Positions 1 through 8,336 of a stretch of 47,494 nucleotides of DNA are shown piece after piece (position 1 is the first letter of the stretch; every line of letters starts with the position of its first letter). The notes below the pieces were generated by a model. The model made no database searches and was not told where the DNA came from. It worked only from the letters and a program-made list of their open reading frames with translations. The translations under genes were made by a program, and so were the position numbers. Source of the stretch: Sphingopyxis terrae subsp. terrae NBRC 15098 (GTDB taxonomy: Bacteria; Pseudomonadota; Alphaproteobacteria; Sphingomonadales; Sphingomonadaceae); the NCBI RefSeq assembly GCF_001598815.1, contig NZ_BCZQ01000036.1, forward strand, positions 1-47,494, in the 5' to 3' direction.

Positions 1-437
1 AAGGCATGGACGCGCTCGTCAATGTCCTTGCAAAGCTTGGAGACGGTGGACTTGGAGATGCCGGTCATGCCCATGGCCTGGACGAGTTCATCGACCCGCC
101 GGGTGCTGACCCCGCCGATCCACGCTTCCTGGATCACCGCAACCAGCGCTTTCTCGACCATCTTGCGGGGCTCAAGGAAGCCCGGAAAGTAGGACCCAGC
201 ACGCAGCTTGGGGATTTTCAGGTTCAGCGTGCCTACCCGGGTATCCAGCGAACGGTCGCGATAGCCGTTGCGCCAGGTCGCGCGCTCGCTGCTGCGTTCG
301 TGGCGACCCGCGCCGATCAGGCCATCAACGTCGGCCTCCATGATCAGCTGCAGCACGTTCTCGGCGATGGTGCGCAAAAAATCCGGTTGGCCGCCCTTCG
401 CAGCAAGCTCTTCGATCAGTAATCTGTCCTCGGTCAT
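1..437 (-). CDS. IS256-family (Mutator-type) transposase, N-terminal 145 residues
   Basis: Minus-strand reading from ATG at 437 gives a protein beginning MTEDRLLIEELAAKGG. It contains family landmarks such as ADVDGLIGAGRHERS, WRNGYRDRSLDTRVG, LKIPKLRAGSYFPGF and a helix-turn-helix-like stretch ending ISKSTVSKLCKDIDE. These are typical of the N-terminal DNA-binding third of IS256 transposases, which are about 400 residues long; the DDE catalytic core would lie beyond position 1. GGGAACTCCTCTT (plus strand) just upstream gives AAGAGGAGTTCCC on the coding strand, a good ribosome binding site. The gene is partial only because of the window edge. The C-terminal part of a similar transposase lies at the other end of the window. 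Confidence 0.9.
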   Translation of the reverse strand, partial: MTEDRLLIEELAAKGGQPDFLRTIAENVLQLIMEADVDGLIGAGRHERSSERATWRNGYRDRSLDTRVGTLNLKIPKLRAGSYFPGFLEPRKMVEKALVAVIQEAWIGGVSTRRVDELVQAMGMTGISKSTVSKLCKDIDERVHA

Positions 438-515
438 CGGGAACTCCTCTTCGTCACGGTTGAAGTGTGCAAACTCCACCATAACGATGAACCCGGTGGC
501 CACCAGCGACGCCGC

Positions 516-547
516 ATTCCGGGGTGGGGCATGCCCCACCCCGGAAT
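516..547. repeat. 32-bp perfect palindrome inside the IS256 left end
   Basis: ATTCCGGGGTGGGGCA at 516-531 is followed directly by its exact reverse complement at 532-547, with no spacer. It lies between the terminal repeat of the IS and the transposase start. The position suggests a transcription block against read-in from outside, a known habit of insertion sequences, or an extrusion/binding site. The function is inferred; the symmetry is read directly. Confidence 0.9.
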
Positions 548-550
548 ACA

Positions 551-590
551 CCATCGCCTACACCGGAAATTACACCACGAGCGCGGACGC
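551..590. repeat. Terminal inverted repeat of left IS256 element (approximate)
   Basis: On the minus strand this reads GCGTCCG, five bases, GTGGTGTAATTTCC, matching the block at 47233-47260 at both conserved segments and in spacing. The limits are approximate. Confidence 0.6.
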
Positions 591-642
591 TAACAACCTA
601 AAACGTCGAGCTACGGCAGATTGTAGAGCTGCCAGCAGCCGA

Positions 643-659
643 GAGAAATAGCATTTCTC
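643..659. other. Small hairpin in the 591-743 intergenic stretch
   Basis: GAGAAAT, loop AGC, ATTTCTC forms a perfect 7-bp stem between the IS end and the metallo-hydrolase gene. No T-run follows on the plus strand. It could be the remnant of a terminator of the gene interrupted by the IS. Nothing else is evident in this gap. Confidence 0.4.
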
Positions 660-743
660 GGTCGCAACCAGACGTTTCTTCATCCTTCGCTCCCCTCGCA
701 CCCCTGCTTGCCATATGCGCGGCATTTCCCCACATCTGCGAGC

Positions 744-1409
744 ATGAACGCTCCCAACCCGCCGCTCAAGGCCGCCATCGTCCCGGTCACCGCCTTTCAG
801 CAGAATTGCACCCTCCTTTGGTGCACCGAAACCAACAAGGCGGCGCTCGTCGATCCCGGCGGCGACCTGCCCAAGCTGCGCGAGGCGATCCGGCAGACGG
901 GGGTGGAGGTCGAAAAGATCCTCGTCACCCACGGCCATATGGATCATTGCGGGCAGGCGGGGGTGCTCGCCCGGGAGTTGGGCGTGCCGGTCGAAGGGCC
1001 GCACGAGGACGATCGTTTCTGGATCGAGCGGCTGGGCGAGGATGGCGCGCGCTTCGGCATGACGGGCGAGGTGTTCGAGCCCGACCGCTGGCTGGTCGAT
1101 GGCGACACGGTGACGGTCGGCAATCTGACGATCGACGTCATCCATTGCCCCGGTCACACGCCCGGCCACGTCGTCTTCTATCATGGCCCCTCGAAGCTCG
1201 CGATCGTCGGCGACGTGCTGTTCCAGGGGTCGATCGGCCGCACCGACTTCCCGCGCGGCAATCACCAGCAACTGATCGATTCGATCACCGGCAAGCTGTG
1301 GCCGCTCGGCGACGATACCATCTTCCTGCCCGGCCATGGTCCGCACAGCAGCTTTGCACAGGAACGGCGCACCAACCCCTATGTCGCCGACGGCGTTGTG
1401 GGCGGCTGA
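744..1409 (+). CDS. MBL-fold metallo-hydrolase (glyoxalase II-like, YcbL type)
   Basis: A 221-residue metallo-beta-lactamase-fold hydrolase. The di-metal motif THGHMDHCG is near residues 58-66, followed by HCPGHTPGHV, the bridging aspartate in VGDVLFQGSIG, and the final ligand in LPGHGPHSS. The compact size without a C-terminal extension matches the YcbL/glyoxalase II-like thioesterase branch, which hydrolyses thioester-type substrates in the cytoplasm; the real substrate cannot be told from sequence. I chose ATG at 744 because the upstream in-frame ATG at 708 adds residues that do not look like this family. It sits alone, just inside the IS256 end. Confidence 0.88.
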   Translation: MNAPNPPLKAAIVPVTAFQQNCTLLWCTETNKAALVDPGGDLPKLREAIRQTGVEVEKILVTHGHMDHCGQAGVLARELGVPVEGPHEDDRFWIERLGEDGARFGMTGEVFEPDRWLVDGDTVTVGNLTIDVIHCPGHTPGHVVFYHGPSKLAIVGDVLFQGSIGRTDFPRGNHQQLIDSITGKLWPLGDDTIFLPGHGPHSSFAQERRTNPYVADGVVGG

Positions 1410-1433
1410 GGCGGCCGCCCCGCTTGCGCCATT

Positions 1434-1874
1434 CTATTGCGGCTGGATGGCGACGGTTTCGGTGACTTCGGTGCTGACGAATTTCGTCGGGGTCAGGTAG
1501 ACCGAGAGCAGCGCGGTGATCGCAAGCCCGAGCAGGGTCAGCATGGTGATAACGGTGCCGACCATGCGGCCCCACATCATGCCGTCCATGCCGATCGCGT
1601 GCAGGATGCGCCCGACGAGATAGAGCGCGCCCACCGCCCACAGCCAGATCGACGAGCCGATCCCCAGTTCGACCAGCGCAAGCAGGATCAGGACGAAGGG
1701 CGTATTCTCGACATAATTGGCCTGCGCGCGCATGCGGCGAATCAGCCGGTCGTTGCCGCCGTCGCCGATCGAGACTTTTTCCTGTCCGCGCACGCGCCCG
1801 ACGCGGGTCGCGAGCCAGAGGTTGAGCAGGGCGGCGCCCGCGGCGATGGTCAGGCTGATCGGCAACATGAACAT
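1434..1874 (-). CDS. MAPEG family membrane protein
   Basis: A 146-residue protein with about four hydrophobic segments: N-terminal ISLTIAAGAALLNLWLA, a middle pair around FVLILLALVELGIG and WLWAVGALYLVGRILHAIG, and a C-terminal VITMLTLLGLAITALLSVY. The loop GDGGNDRLIRRMRAQANYVENTPF carries the conserved arginine/asparagine/glutamate pattern of MAPEG proteins (membrane-associated eicosanoid/glutathione metabolism), and the RxLH-type motif appears as GRILHAIGMD. Bacterial members are often called YecN-like and their substrates are unknown. GAGGGGG lies seven bases before the chosen ATG at 1874. It converges on the metallo-hydrolase gene. Confidence 0.85.
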   Translation of the reverse strand: MFMLPISLTIAAGAALLNLWLATRVGRVRGQEKVSIGDGGNDRLIRRMRAQANYVENTPFVLILLALVELGIGSSIWLWAVGALYLVGRILHAIGMDGMMWGRMVGTVITMLTLLGLAITALLSVYLTPTKFVSTEVTETVAIQPQ

Positions 1875-2218
1875 GAAATTCCCCCTCTTGTTATCGGTCG
1901 GCGCTCGTGCTGGCGCGACCGGGTGCAGATGTGGCACCGGCGCGCGTCCACGGCAAGGGGCGACGGGGAAGGTGCATCAGCCCGGGTTCCCACGCGCGGC
2001 GAGGGGGTTGCCTTTGCGGGCAAAAACGCTATAGCCGCGCCCGATCCGGCACCCGACACCATCAGGCGTTGAGGCACCTTCCGGCGGAAGATTATACTGC
2101 AGTTCCAAGGCAGCTATGGTTTTCGGCGCGGCGGGCGGGCCAGTCATTCCCCGGCATCGGGGGGTGACAACACCGGGTTTGCCGATTCGTATAAACATTT
2201 GAGAATGCAGGATTTAAA
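1875..2218. other. Intergenic region between MAPEG gene and rpmF
   Basis: This 344-base divergent gap carries no convincing gene. It should hold the promoters of the MAPEG gene (leftward) and the rpmF operon (rightward). The hairpin CCCCG-GCAT-CGGGG at 2151-2164 lies close to a possible -10 element for rpmF. Confidence 0.5.
2164..2195 (+). promoter_or_regulatory. Candidate promoter of the rpmF-plsX-fabH operon
   Basis: TATAAA at 2190-2195 lies 23 bases before the rpmF start and GTGACA is at 2164-2169. The 20-base spacing is longer than ideal, so only the -10 is suggestive. Confidence 0.3.
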
Positions 2219-2398
2219 ATGGCCGTCCCCAAGCGAAAAACCTCGCCCTCGAAGCGCGGCATGCGTCGCAGCCACGACAGCCTGAAGGTCGAGGCCTATC
2301 AGGAATGCCCGAACTGCGGCGAACTGAAGCGTCCGCACAACCTTTGCAACGCCTGCGGCCATTATAACGGCCGCGAAGTGGTTTCGGCTGGCGCCTAA
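2219..2398 (+). CDS. rpmF: 50S ribosomal protein L32
   Basis: This 59-residue protein starts [20 protein letters not shown] and ends with the zinc-ribbon-like pair [23 protein letters not shown]. Length, basic N-terminus and both CxxC-type pairs are diagnostic of bacterial L32, a protein of the large ribosomal subunit. GCAGGA lies just upstream of the ATG. plsX follows after 22 bases, the usual alphaproteobacterial arrangement linking translation capacity to membrane lipid synthesis. Confidence 0.97.
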   Translation: MAVPKRKTSPSKRGMRRSHDSLKVEAYQECPNCGELKRPHNLCNACGHYNGREVVSAGA

Positions 2399-2420
2399 GC
2401 ATTAGCCGGAGGGCGTTGGT

Positions 2421-3455
2421 ATGAGCCTTACACCGCGAATCGCGATCGATGCGATGGGCGGTGACGTCGGCGTGCGCGTGATGCTCGCCGGCGCGGCCAT
2501 GGCGCGCCACCGGCACGACGGCCTGCGGTTCCTGCTCGTCGGCGACGAGCAGCAGATCAAGGCTGCGCTCGACAACCACCCCAATCTGCGCGCCGCGTCG
2601 GACATCATCCACACCGACAAGGTCGTGTCCGGCGAGGACAAGCCCAGCCAGGCGCTGCGGAGCGGCCGCGGCAGCTCGATGGGGCTCGCCATCGATGCGG
2701 TGAAGCGCGGCGATGCCGGCGGCGCCGTTTCGGCGGGCAACACCGGCGCGCTGATGGCGATGTCGAAGCTGGCGCTGCGCACCATGCCCGGCATCGACCG
2801 GCCGGCGCTCGCGGCGCTGCTGCCGTCGCTCGGCGACAATGACGTCGTCATGCTCGATCTCGGCGCGAACACCGACTGCGACGCCAACAATCTCGTCCAG
2901 TTCGCGGTGATGGGCGCAGCCTATGCGCGCACCGCGATGGGGCTGGAGCGTCCGCGCGTCGCGCTGCTCAATATCGGCACCGAAGAGCTCAAGGGCACCG
3001 ACGAAATTCGCGACGCCGCCGCGATCCTGCGCGATGCCACCGGGCTGCCGATGGAGTTCGCGGGTTTCATCGAGGGCGACAAGCTGTCGCGCGGCAATGT
3101 CGACGTCGTCGTCCACGACGGTTTTTCGGGCAATATCGCGCTCAAGACGATCGAGGGCACCGCGCGGTTCGTGACCGATCTGCTGCGGCGCGCCTTCACC
3201 TCGTCGGTGCGGTCGAAGATCGGTTTTCTGATCTCGCGGCCGGCGACCGAATTGCTGCGCCACCATCTCGACCCCAATAATCACAATGGCGCGGTGTTCC
3301 TCGGCCTCAACGGCGTGGTACTCAAGAGCCACGGCAGCGCCGATGCGAAGGGCGTCGCGAACGCCGTGCATCTGTGCGCCGAACTCGTCGAAAAGGACAT
3401 TACACGCCAGGTGACCGAGGATCTTGCCAATTTCCGCAGCGACGCCGCGGCATGA
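2421..3455 (+). CDS. plsX: Phosphate acyltransferase PlsX
   Basis: PlsX converts acyl-ACP and phosphate to acyl-phosphate, the donor for PlsY in the first step of phosphatidic acid synthesis. The 344-residue protein begins [13 protein letters not shown], the family hallmark, and shows [34 protein letters not shown] and [15 protein letters not shown], all conserved in PlsX. It is a peripheral cytoplasmic enzyme. GGAGG stands about 11 bases before ATG. Its TGA stop overlaps the fabH ATG (ATGA at 3452-3455), so the two are translationally coupled. Confidence 0.97.
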   Translation: MSLTPRIAIDAMGGDVGVRVMLAGAAMARHRHDGLRFLLVGDEQQIKAALDNHPNLRAASDIIHTDKVVSGEDKPSQALRSGRGSSMGLAIDAVKRGDAGGAVSAGNTGALMAMSKLALRTMPGIDRPALAALLPSLGDNDVVMLDLGANTDCDANNLVQFAVMGAAYARTAMGLERPRVALLNIGTEELKGTDEIRDAAAILRDATGLPMEFAGFIEGDKLSRGNVDVVVHDGFSGNIALKTIEGTARFVTDLLRRAFTSSVRSKIGFLISRPATELLRHHLDPNNHNGAVFLGLNGVVLKSHGSADAKGVANAVHLCAELVEKDITRQVTEDLANFRSDAAA

Positions 3456-4417
3456 CCCGGCGCGCTGTCCTCGCCGGCACCGGCTCGGCGCTCCCGCGCA
3501 CCCGCGTTTCCAACGCCGAACTCGCCGAACGCGTCGATACCAGCGACGAATGGATCGTCGAACGCACCGGCATCCGTTTTCGCCATATCGCCGAACCCGA
3601 TGAAACGACCGCGACGCTGGGCGCCGATGCGGCGCGTGAGGCGCTGAAGGCGGCGGGTCTGTCGCCTGCGGACATCGGCCTGATCATCGTCGCGACCGCG
3701 ACGCCCGACAACACCTTCCCCGCCACCGCCACCAAGGTCCAGGCGCTGCTCGGCGCGCCAGACTGCATCGCGTTCGACGTGGCGGCGGTCTGTTCCGGCT
3801 TTCTCTATGCCGTCTCGGTCGCCGATTCGATGCTGCGCACCGGTGCCGCCGAGCATGCGCTGGTGATCGGCAGCGAAACCTTCAGTCGCATCCTCGATTG
3901 GGAGGACCGCACGACCTGCGTCCTGTTCGGCGACGGTGCGGGGGCGGTGGTGTTGTCGGCAAAGGACGTTGCGGACGACCAGGGCATCCTCGCGACGCGG
4001 CTGCACGCCGAGGGGCAATATTGCGACATGCTCTACGTCGACGGCGGTCCCTCGACCACCGGCACCGTTGGCCATGTCCGGATGCAGGGCCGCGAAGTGT
4101 TCCGCCATGCCGTCACCAATCTTGCCAATGTGCTGGGCGAGGTGCTCGCCGACGTCGGGCTGAAGGCCGAGGATATCGACTGGGTCGTTCCGCATCAGGC
4201 GAACAAGCGCATCATCGACGCCACCGCGAAAAAACTGGGCCTGCCCGCCGACCATGTCGTGCTGACGGTCGATCAGCATGCGAATACGTCGGCGGCCTCG
4301 GTCCCCCTGGCGCTCGACCTTGCGGTGCGCGACGGGCGCATCAAGCGCGGCGATCTGGTCGTGCTGGAGGCGATGGGCGGCGGTTTTACCTGGGGTGCGG
4401 CGGTCCTGCGCGTCTAG
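3452..4417 (+). CDS. fabH: 3-oxoacyl-ACP synthase III (beta-ketoacyl-ACP synthase III)
   Basis: FabH starts each fatty acid chain by condensing acetyl-CoA with malonyl-ACP. The 321-residue protein has the nucleophile Cys114 in [10 protein letters not shown] and the catalytic histidine in VPHQANKRI. The catalytic asparagine is in [14 protein letters not shown], where the usual GNTSAA reads ANTSAA. The N-terminal [16 protein letters not shown] is the typical FabH signature. I took the ATG at 3452, which overlaps the plsX stop, because it places [10 protein letters not shown] at the expected N-terminus; earlier in-frame starts lie inside plsX. Confidence 0.97.
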   Translation: MTRRAVLAGTGSALPRTRVSNAELAERVDTSDEWIVERTGIRFRHIAEPDETTATLGADAAREALKAAGLSPADIGLIIVATATPDNTFPATATKVQALLGAPDCIAFDVAAVCSGFLYAVSVADSMLRTGAAEHALVIGSETFSRILDWEDRTTCVLFGDGAGAVVLSAKDVADDQGILATRLHAEGQYCDMLYVDGGPSTTGTVGHVRMQGREVFRHAVTNLANVLGEVLADVGLKAEDIDWVVPHQANKRIIDATAKKLGLPADHVVLTVDQHANTSAASVPLALDLAVRDGRIKRGDLVVLEAMGGGFTWGAAVLRV

Positions 4418-4510
4418 TTTTTGCAGTCCACGAACGGGCTTTCGACGCTCGTCGCATCAACTCCACGCTCCATCCGTTTAAGTTTGGCGGATTAATTCGC
4501 TTTTGTTACA

Positions 4511-4516
4511 TATAAT
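4511..4516 (+). promoter_or_regulatory. Candidate -10 element upstream of ihfA
   Basis: A perfect TATAAT lies in an AT-rich patch of the otherwise GC-rich 171-base fabH-ihfA gap, 72 bases before the ihfA ATG. No convincing -35 is seen at 16-18 bases. It would allow ihfA to be expressed independently of the operon upstream. Confidence 0.4.
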
Positions 4517-4588
4517 CCCGGGACTCGCGACGGTGGGGGCTGTCTGGGTTCCTCTTGTGCATCCGCTTCAGGAGGGGAGGGGTCAATT

Positions 4589-4882
4589 ATGACAGCAGGA
4601 ACGCTTACCCGCGCCGACATTGCCGCGCGCATCAATCAGCAGGTCGGCCTGTCGCGAAACGAATCGGCGACGATCGTCGAATCGATTCTCGCGCATATGT
4701 CGGACGCGCTGGCCGCGGGCCAGAATGTGAAGATTTCGGGCTTCGGCACCTTTGTGCTGCGCGACAAGGCCGAACGCGTCGGCCGCAATCCCAAGACGGG
4801 GATCGAGGTTCCGATCCTGCCGCGCCGGGTGATGACCTTTCGCGCCAGCCAGGCGATGCGCGCCCGCGTTGCGGGCAAATAA
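4589..4882 (+). CDS. ihfA: Integration host factor subunit alpha
   Basis: This 97-residue protein of the HU/IHF family bends DNA as a heterodimer with IHF-beta. The sequence shows [22 protein letters not shown] at the N-terminus, the [21 protein letters not shown] core, and the DNA-intercalating beta-arm with the proline in RNPKTG. This pattern favours IHF-alpha over HU or IHF-beta. GGAGGGGAGGGG lies shortly upstream as a strong ribosome binding site. The merR gene follows after 14 bases, the standard alphaproteobacterial order. Confidence 0.95.
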   Translation: MTAGTLTRADIAARINQQVGLSRNESATIVESILAHMSDALAAGQNVKISGFGTFVLRDKAERVGRNPKTGIEVPILPRRVMTFRASQAMRARVAGK

Positions 4883-4896
4883 GCCGGTCGTATCCG

Positions 4897-5286
4897 ATGG
4901 GCGATCACGATAGCCGCAACGGGGACGGCAAGGCGGTCGGAGCGATGCTTGCCATTGGCGAGCTCGCAGACCGTATCGGGGTGCCGACCCACGTCCTGCG
5001 CTACTGGGAAACGCGCTTTCCCCAGCTTCGGCCGCTCCAGCGGTCGGGCCGCAGGCGCTATTACCGGCCCGACGATATCGCGCTGGCGGAACGCATCCAT
5101 CACCTGCTTCACGTGAAGGGCTATACGGTCGATGGCGCCCGCAAGGCGTTGTCGTCGGAACCCGACGGCGCTGCCGCGATATCCCGCGACGTCCCGGTCG
5201 CGCGGGCGTCGCACAGTGAAGCGAAGGGTATTCCGGTCGCCGCGCTGGTGGCACTGCGCGAGCGGCTGGCCGCGGCGCTGCGCTGA
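4897..5286 (+). CDS. MerR family transcriptional regulator
   Basis: A 129-residue protein with an N-terminal MerR winged helix: LAIGELADRIGVPTHVLRYWETRFPQL, followed by RSGRRRYYRPDDIALAERIHHLLHVKGYTVDGARKAL. The C-terminal tail is short and lacks obvious metal-binding cysteines, so it is not a classical metal sensor. It belongs to the group that regularly follows ihfA in alphaproteobacteria and whose effector is unknown. Starts at 4897 or 4945 (MLAIGELA) are both possible; 4897 follows the ihfA stop closely. Confidence 0.9.
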   Translation: MGDHDSRNGDGKAVGAMLAIGELADRIGVPTHVLRYWETRFPQLRPLQRSGRRRYYRPDDIALAERIHHLLHVKGYTVDGARKALSSEPDGAAAISRDVPVARASHSEAKGIPVAALVALRERLAAALR

Positions 5287-5322
5287 GACAGCGGCGCCCC
5301 ATCTGAACAATTCGCGCTCCGT

Positions 5323-6855
5323 CTACCGGGCGTAGGCGTCGCGCAATTCGCGTTTCAGCACCTTGCCGATCGGGCTGCGCGGCAGTTCGTCGACGGTGGT
5401 GATCGCGCTCAGCCGCTGGGTCTTGCCGACCTTGGCGTTGCAATCGGCGCGCACGCTTTCCGCATCGGCGCCGGGTTTCAGCACAACGAAAGCGACGGGG
5501 GTTTCGCCCCACTCCTCGCTCGGCATGCCGACCACCGCCGCTTCGACCACGCGGTCGTCGGCGAGCAGGATCGCCTCGAGGTCGCTCGGGAAGATGTTGA
5601 ACCCGCCCGAAATGATCATGTCCTTGGCGCGGTCCATCAAGGTCAGGAAACCGTCCTCGTCAAAGCGGCCGATGTCGCCATGACGATAGAAGAGATTCCC
5701 TTCCGCATCGTGCCAGTGCATGGCCTTGGTCGCATCGGGGCGGTTGTTGTAGCCGGTCATCATCGCCGGGCTGCGACCGACGATTTCGCCGACCGACCCT
5801 TGCGGTAATTCCTGGCCCTCTTCGTCGATGACCTTAGCGATATGACCCGGTGCGGGCTTTCCGACGGTGTGCAGCTTGTCGGGGAATTGATGCGCCTCGA
5901 GGATGAAGGCCGCGCCGCCTTCGGTCATCCCATAGATTTCGACGAGGCCGCCCGGCCAGCGCTTCAGCACGTCGGCCTTGAGCTCGGCGGCGAAGGGCGC
6001 CGAGGTGCAATATTTCATCACGAAGCTGGACAGGTCGAAACGCTCGAAATCGTCGAGCGCCATGATGCGGCGGTACTGGACGGGAACGAGCATCGTGTTG
6101 GTGGCGCGTTCGCGCTCCGCCAGCTCCAGAAAGCCGCGCGCATCGAATTTCTTCATCAGCACGACCTGCCCGCCCGAACCGACCGTGGGCAGAAAGCTTG
6201 CCATCGTCGTGTTCGAATAAAGGGGCGTCGACAGGATCGTCACCGCGTCGGGGCCATAGGCCGGAACGCCGCGCTGGATGTGTTGCCAGCGCATCGCGTG
6301 GCTGTGGACGATCCCTTTCGGCGTTCCTGTCGTCCCCGACGAATAGATGATGTTGAAGCCGTCGAGCGGATCGATCGTGACCGCCGCAGGCGTGGTGCCT
6401 GCGGGCGCCATCCATTCGTCCAGCGCGACGCCGACGTCGCTGCCGTCCATTGCGATGCGATCGCTGGCGGTGACGGTCTGGCCTTCGAGGCCTGCGGACG
6501 CGGCGCTGTCGAGGAACAGGTGACGCGCCCCGGTATCGGCGATCATCGCCGCCATCTGCTCGCCCGTTGCGCTGTTGGTGATCAGCCCGGCAACGCCGCC
6601 GGCGCGCAGCGTGCCGAGAATGACCGCCATCTGTTCGACGCTGTTCAGGCCCGCAATCGCCGTCCGGTCGCCCTTCGCCAGTCCGTCCTGCTGCAGCCGC
6701 GCGGCGATTCGGTCGACCATCTGATCCAGTTCGGACCAGCTCAATCGCCGCGCCGGGTCTGCGGCCGCTACGGCATCGGGACGTTCGGCGGCGTGGGCGC
6801 GAACGAGGTCGGGCAGGGTGGCGAAGGCGCTGTCAAGCAATTCGATACTGGTCAT
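5323..6855 (-). CDS. Class I adenylate-forming enzyme: acyl-CoA synthetase
   Basis: This 510-residue AMP-binding enzyme activates a carboxylic acid to acyl-AMP and then to the CoA thioester. The P-loop IIYSSGTTGTPKGIVHSH, the YGMTEGG motif, YRHGDIGRFDEDGFLTLMDR with hinge DRAKDMIISGG, and the catalytic C-terminal lysine in SPIGKVLKREL are all present, so it should be active. No signal peptide is seen. The substrate (medium or long fatty acid, or aromatic acid) cannot be settled. It stands alone, facing away from the response-regulator gene. Confidence 0.9.
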   Translation of the reverse strand: MTSIELLDSAFATLPDLVRAHAAERPDAVAAADPARRLSWSELDQMVDRIAARLQQDGLAKGDRTAIAGLNSVEQMAVILGTLRAGGVAGLITNSATGEQMAAMIADTGARHLFLDSAASAGLEGQTVTASDRIAMDGSDVGVALDEWMAPAGTTPAAVTIDPLDGFNIIYSSGTTGTPKGIVHSHAMRWQHIQRGVPAYGPDAVTILSTPLYSNTTMASFLPTVGSGGQVVLMKKFDARGFLELAERERATNTMLVPVQYRRIMALDDFERFDLSSFVMKYCTSAPFAAELKADVLKRWPGGLVEIYGMTEGGAAFILEAHQFPDKLHTVGKPAPGHIAKVIDEEGQELPQGSVGEIVGRSPAMMTGYNNRPDATKAMHWHDAEGNLFYRHGDIGRFDEDGFLTLMDRAKDMIISGGFNIFPSDLEAILLADDRVVEAAVVGMPSEEWGETPVAFVVLKPGADAESVRADCNAKVGKTQRLSAITTVDELPRSPIGKVLKRELRDAYAR

Positions 6856-6941
6856 GGCTACCGGTTAGCACAGCAGGGGGGCGGTGCAATGCCGGTGGGG
6901 CGGCGGCGCGACAAGAAGTTGCGTCACGGCAGGGGCGAACG

Positions 6942-7682
6942 ATGCATCCATCGGGGATGGCGGCAGAAGGCGACACGAAGTTGCTCGTCGCCCTCTATCA
7001 TCCGGAGCCTGCCGTTGCGGCACGGATCGCCGCGACGGTGGTCGCGGCGGGCTGTGCGGTCGACATTCTGCCCGACCCCGACGCGGGGCTGCGCCCCTGG
7101 CTCAGCCAGTGTTTCGATCTGTTGCTCCTGGGCTCATCGGCTGGCGCCGCGGCGGCCGATGCGCTTGCGGCCGTCCGTCTCGCGCGCTCGGTCGCGGGGC
7201 GCCGGCCGCTTTTCGTTTTGACCGATCGCGATTCGCCCGCCGCCCGGCTGACCGCGCTTGCCGGCGGCGCCGACGACGCGCTCGGCTGGCGCGGCAACCT
7301 GCCCGAGGTGGCGGCGCGGATCGCCGCCTTGCTCCGGCGCAGCCAATTGGCCGCCGGGCAGCTTGGTGCGGGCGATCTGCGCATCGACCTGATCGACCGC
7401 CGCGTCGAGCGCGCCGGAAAGCTGATCCGCATGCCGCAGCGCGAATTCGACCTGCTCGCCCATCTCGCCCGCGTTCCCGGCCGCCCGATGTCGCGCGCCG
7501 CGCTGCTCAAGGCGGTGTGGCGGATCGACTTCGATCCCGGCACCAACCGCGTCGAAGTTCATGTCGCGCGGCTGCGCGCCAAGATCGACCGCGGCTTCGA
7601 CTGGCCAATGCTGCACACGATCAAGGGCGAAGGCTATGCGCTGCGCCCGCATCGGGGCGTGCCCGGTCTCACGACGTGTTAG
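6942..7682 (+). CDS. OmpR/PhoB-type winged-helix regulator with degenerate receiver domain
   Basis: A 246-residue protein. The C-terminal half (about 145-240) is a clear OmpR-type winged helix: RMPQREFDLLAHLARVPGRPMSRAALLKAVW, NRVEVHVARLRAKID and TIKGEGYALR. The N-terminal half has receiver-like spacing but lacks the chemistry. The acidic pair is replaced by YHPEP (19-23), the phospho-acceptor aspartate position in FDLLLLG is Gly64, and no lysine occupies the KP position near LGWRGNLPEV. It is therefore unlikely to be phosphorylated by a histidine kinase, and no kinase gene is adjacent. AGGGG sits six bases before ATG at 6942. Confidence 0.88.
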   Translation: MHPSGMAAEGDTKLLVALYHPEPAVAARIAATVVAAGCAVDILPDPDAGLRPWLSQCFDLLLLGSSAGAAAADALAAVRLARSVAGRRPLFVLTDRDSPAARLTALAGGADDALGWRGNLPEVAARIAALLRRSQLAAGQLGAGDLRIDLIDRRVERAGKLIRMPQREFDLLAHLARVPGRPMSRAALLKAVWRIDFDPGTNRVEVHVARLRAKIDRGFDWPMLHTIKGEGYALRPHRGVPGLTTC

Positions 7683-7777
7683 CCTAAGCTGGCATCGGGA
7701 AATTTGGGCGGCTGGGAACGATCGCGGCCGTTCCTAGCAATTGGACTTGCTTCACCAGAAGATGCAATGCTTGTCAG

Positions 7778-8272
7778 ATGCAAGCGCTCGAACCAACAAA
7801 CAGGATTGAACAGCTGTTCATTCCGGCGGCGGCAATTTTTCTTCCCGCCCGGGAAGTTGAGATCATTCGCCTGAACAACGGTGCGTTGAGGTACTCTTGG
7901 CAGTCGCCCTGCAGTGCATTGGAGCGTCTGAACGCGCATATCCTAGAGAGCGAGATCATGCTTTCGACGAAAATCAGTCACACCCATATTGAGGGTTGGC
8001 GATTTGGGCAGGGCGAGTTGAATCAAGACCAGCGTGCCGTTCGTATTGCCGTTGGCGCGATCAAAGAGATACTGGAGATAATGGACGGCGATCTGGTTTT
8101 TACAAAAGACTATGATTCGGCGGGCAACGAATTGACGTCATCAGGCATGTCACCGAGGACCGTCTGGTTGTATCCACCTTCCGACATGTCCAGCCACAAG
8201 TCGCATACCGCGAACGGTGTCACTGAACGTGCATGGGATTGGTTCGGTGAGGTGACACGCCCGAAGGCCTGA
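7778..8272 (+). CDS. Hypothetical protein of lower GC content
   Basis: An open frame of 164 codons that I do not recognise. It starts MQALEPTNRIEQLFIPAAAI and ends DWFGEVTRPKA. There is no signal peptide, membrane segment or obvious motif. The middle (LNQDQRAVRIAVGAIKEILEIMDGDLVFTKDY) looks like an ordinary soluble alpha/beta protein. Base composition and codon use are visibly less GC-rich than the genes on both sides, which suggests recent acquisition. It sits between two unrelated genes in no operon. The start is not supported by a clear ribosome binding site. Confidence 0.5.
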   Translation: MQALEPTNRIEQLFIPAAAIFLPAREVEIIRLNNGALRYSWQSPCSALERLNAHILESEIMLSTKISHTHIEGWRFGQGELNQDQRAVRIAVGAIKEILEIMDGDLVFTKDYDSAGNELTSSGMSPRTVWLYPPSDMSSHKSHTANGVTERAWDWFGEVTRPKA

Positions 8273-8336
8273 AAGGGTTGATACTGGAGGTTGGGTCAAA
8301 AATTACCGCTTCCCACCTCGAAGCCGCCAAATCCCC

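Larger units (their letters stand above)
1..590 (-). mobile_element. IS256-family insertion sequence, 5' end of the element (truncated by the window edge)
   Basis: The left edge holds the transposase-start side of an IS256-family element read on the minus strand. The transposase begins at 437 and runs off the window. Its outer terminal repeat is at about 551-590: read on the minus strand it contains GCGTCCG, then GTGGTGTAATTTCC. The same two blocks, with the same spacing, occur at the IS end on the right side of the window (47233-47260). The exact outer boundary near 590 is inferred from that comparison. A target duplication cannot be tested because the other end is outside the window. Confidence 0.8.

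Noticed and set aside
5842..7221. A 459-codon plus-strand frame across the acyl-CoA synthetase and into the regulator gene
   Set aside because: It overlaps two clearly identified genes in other frames and has shadow-type composition.
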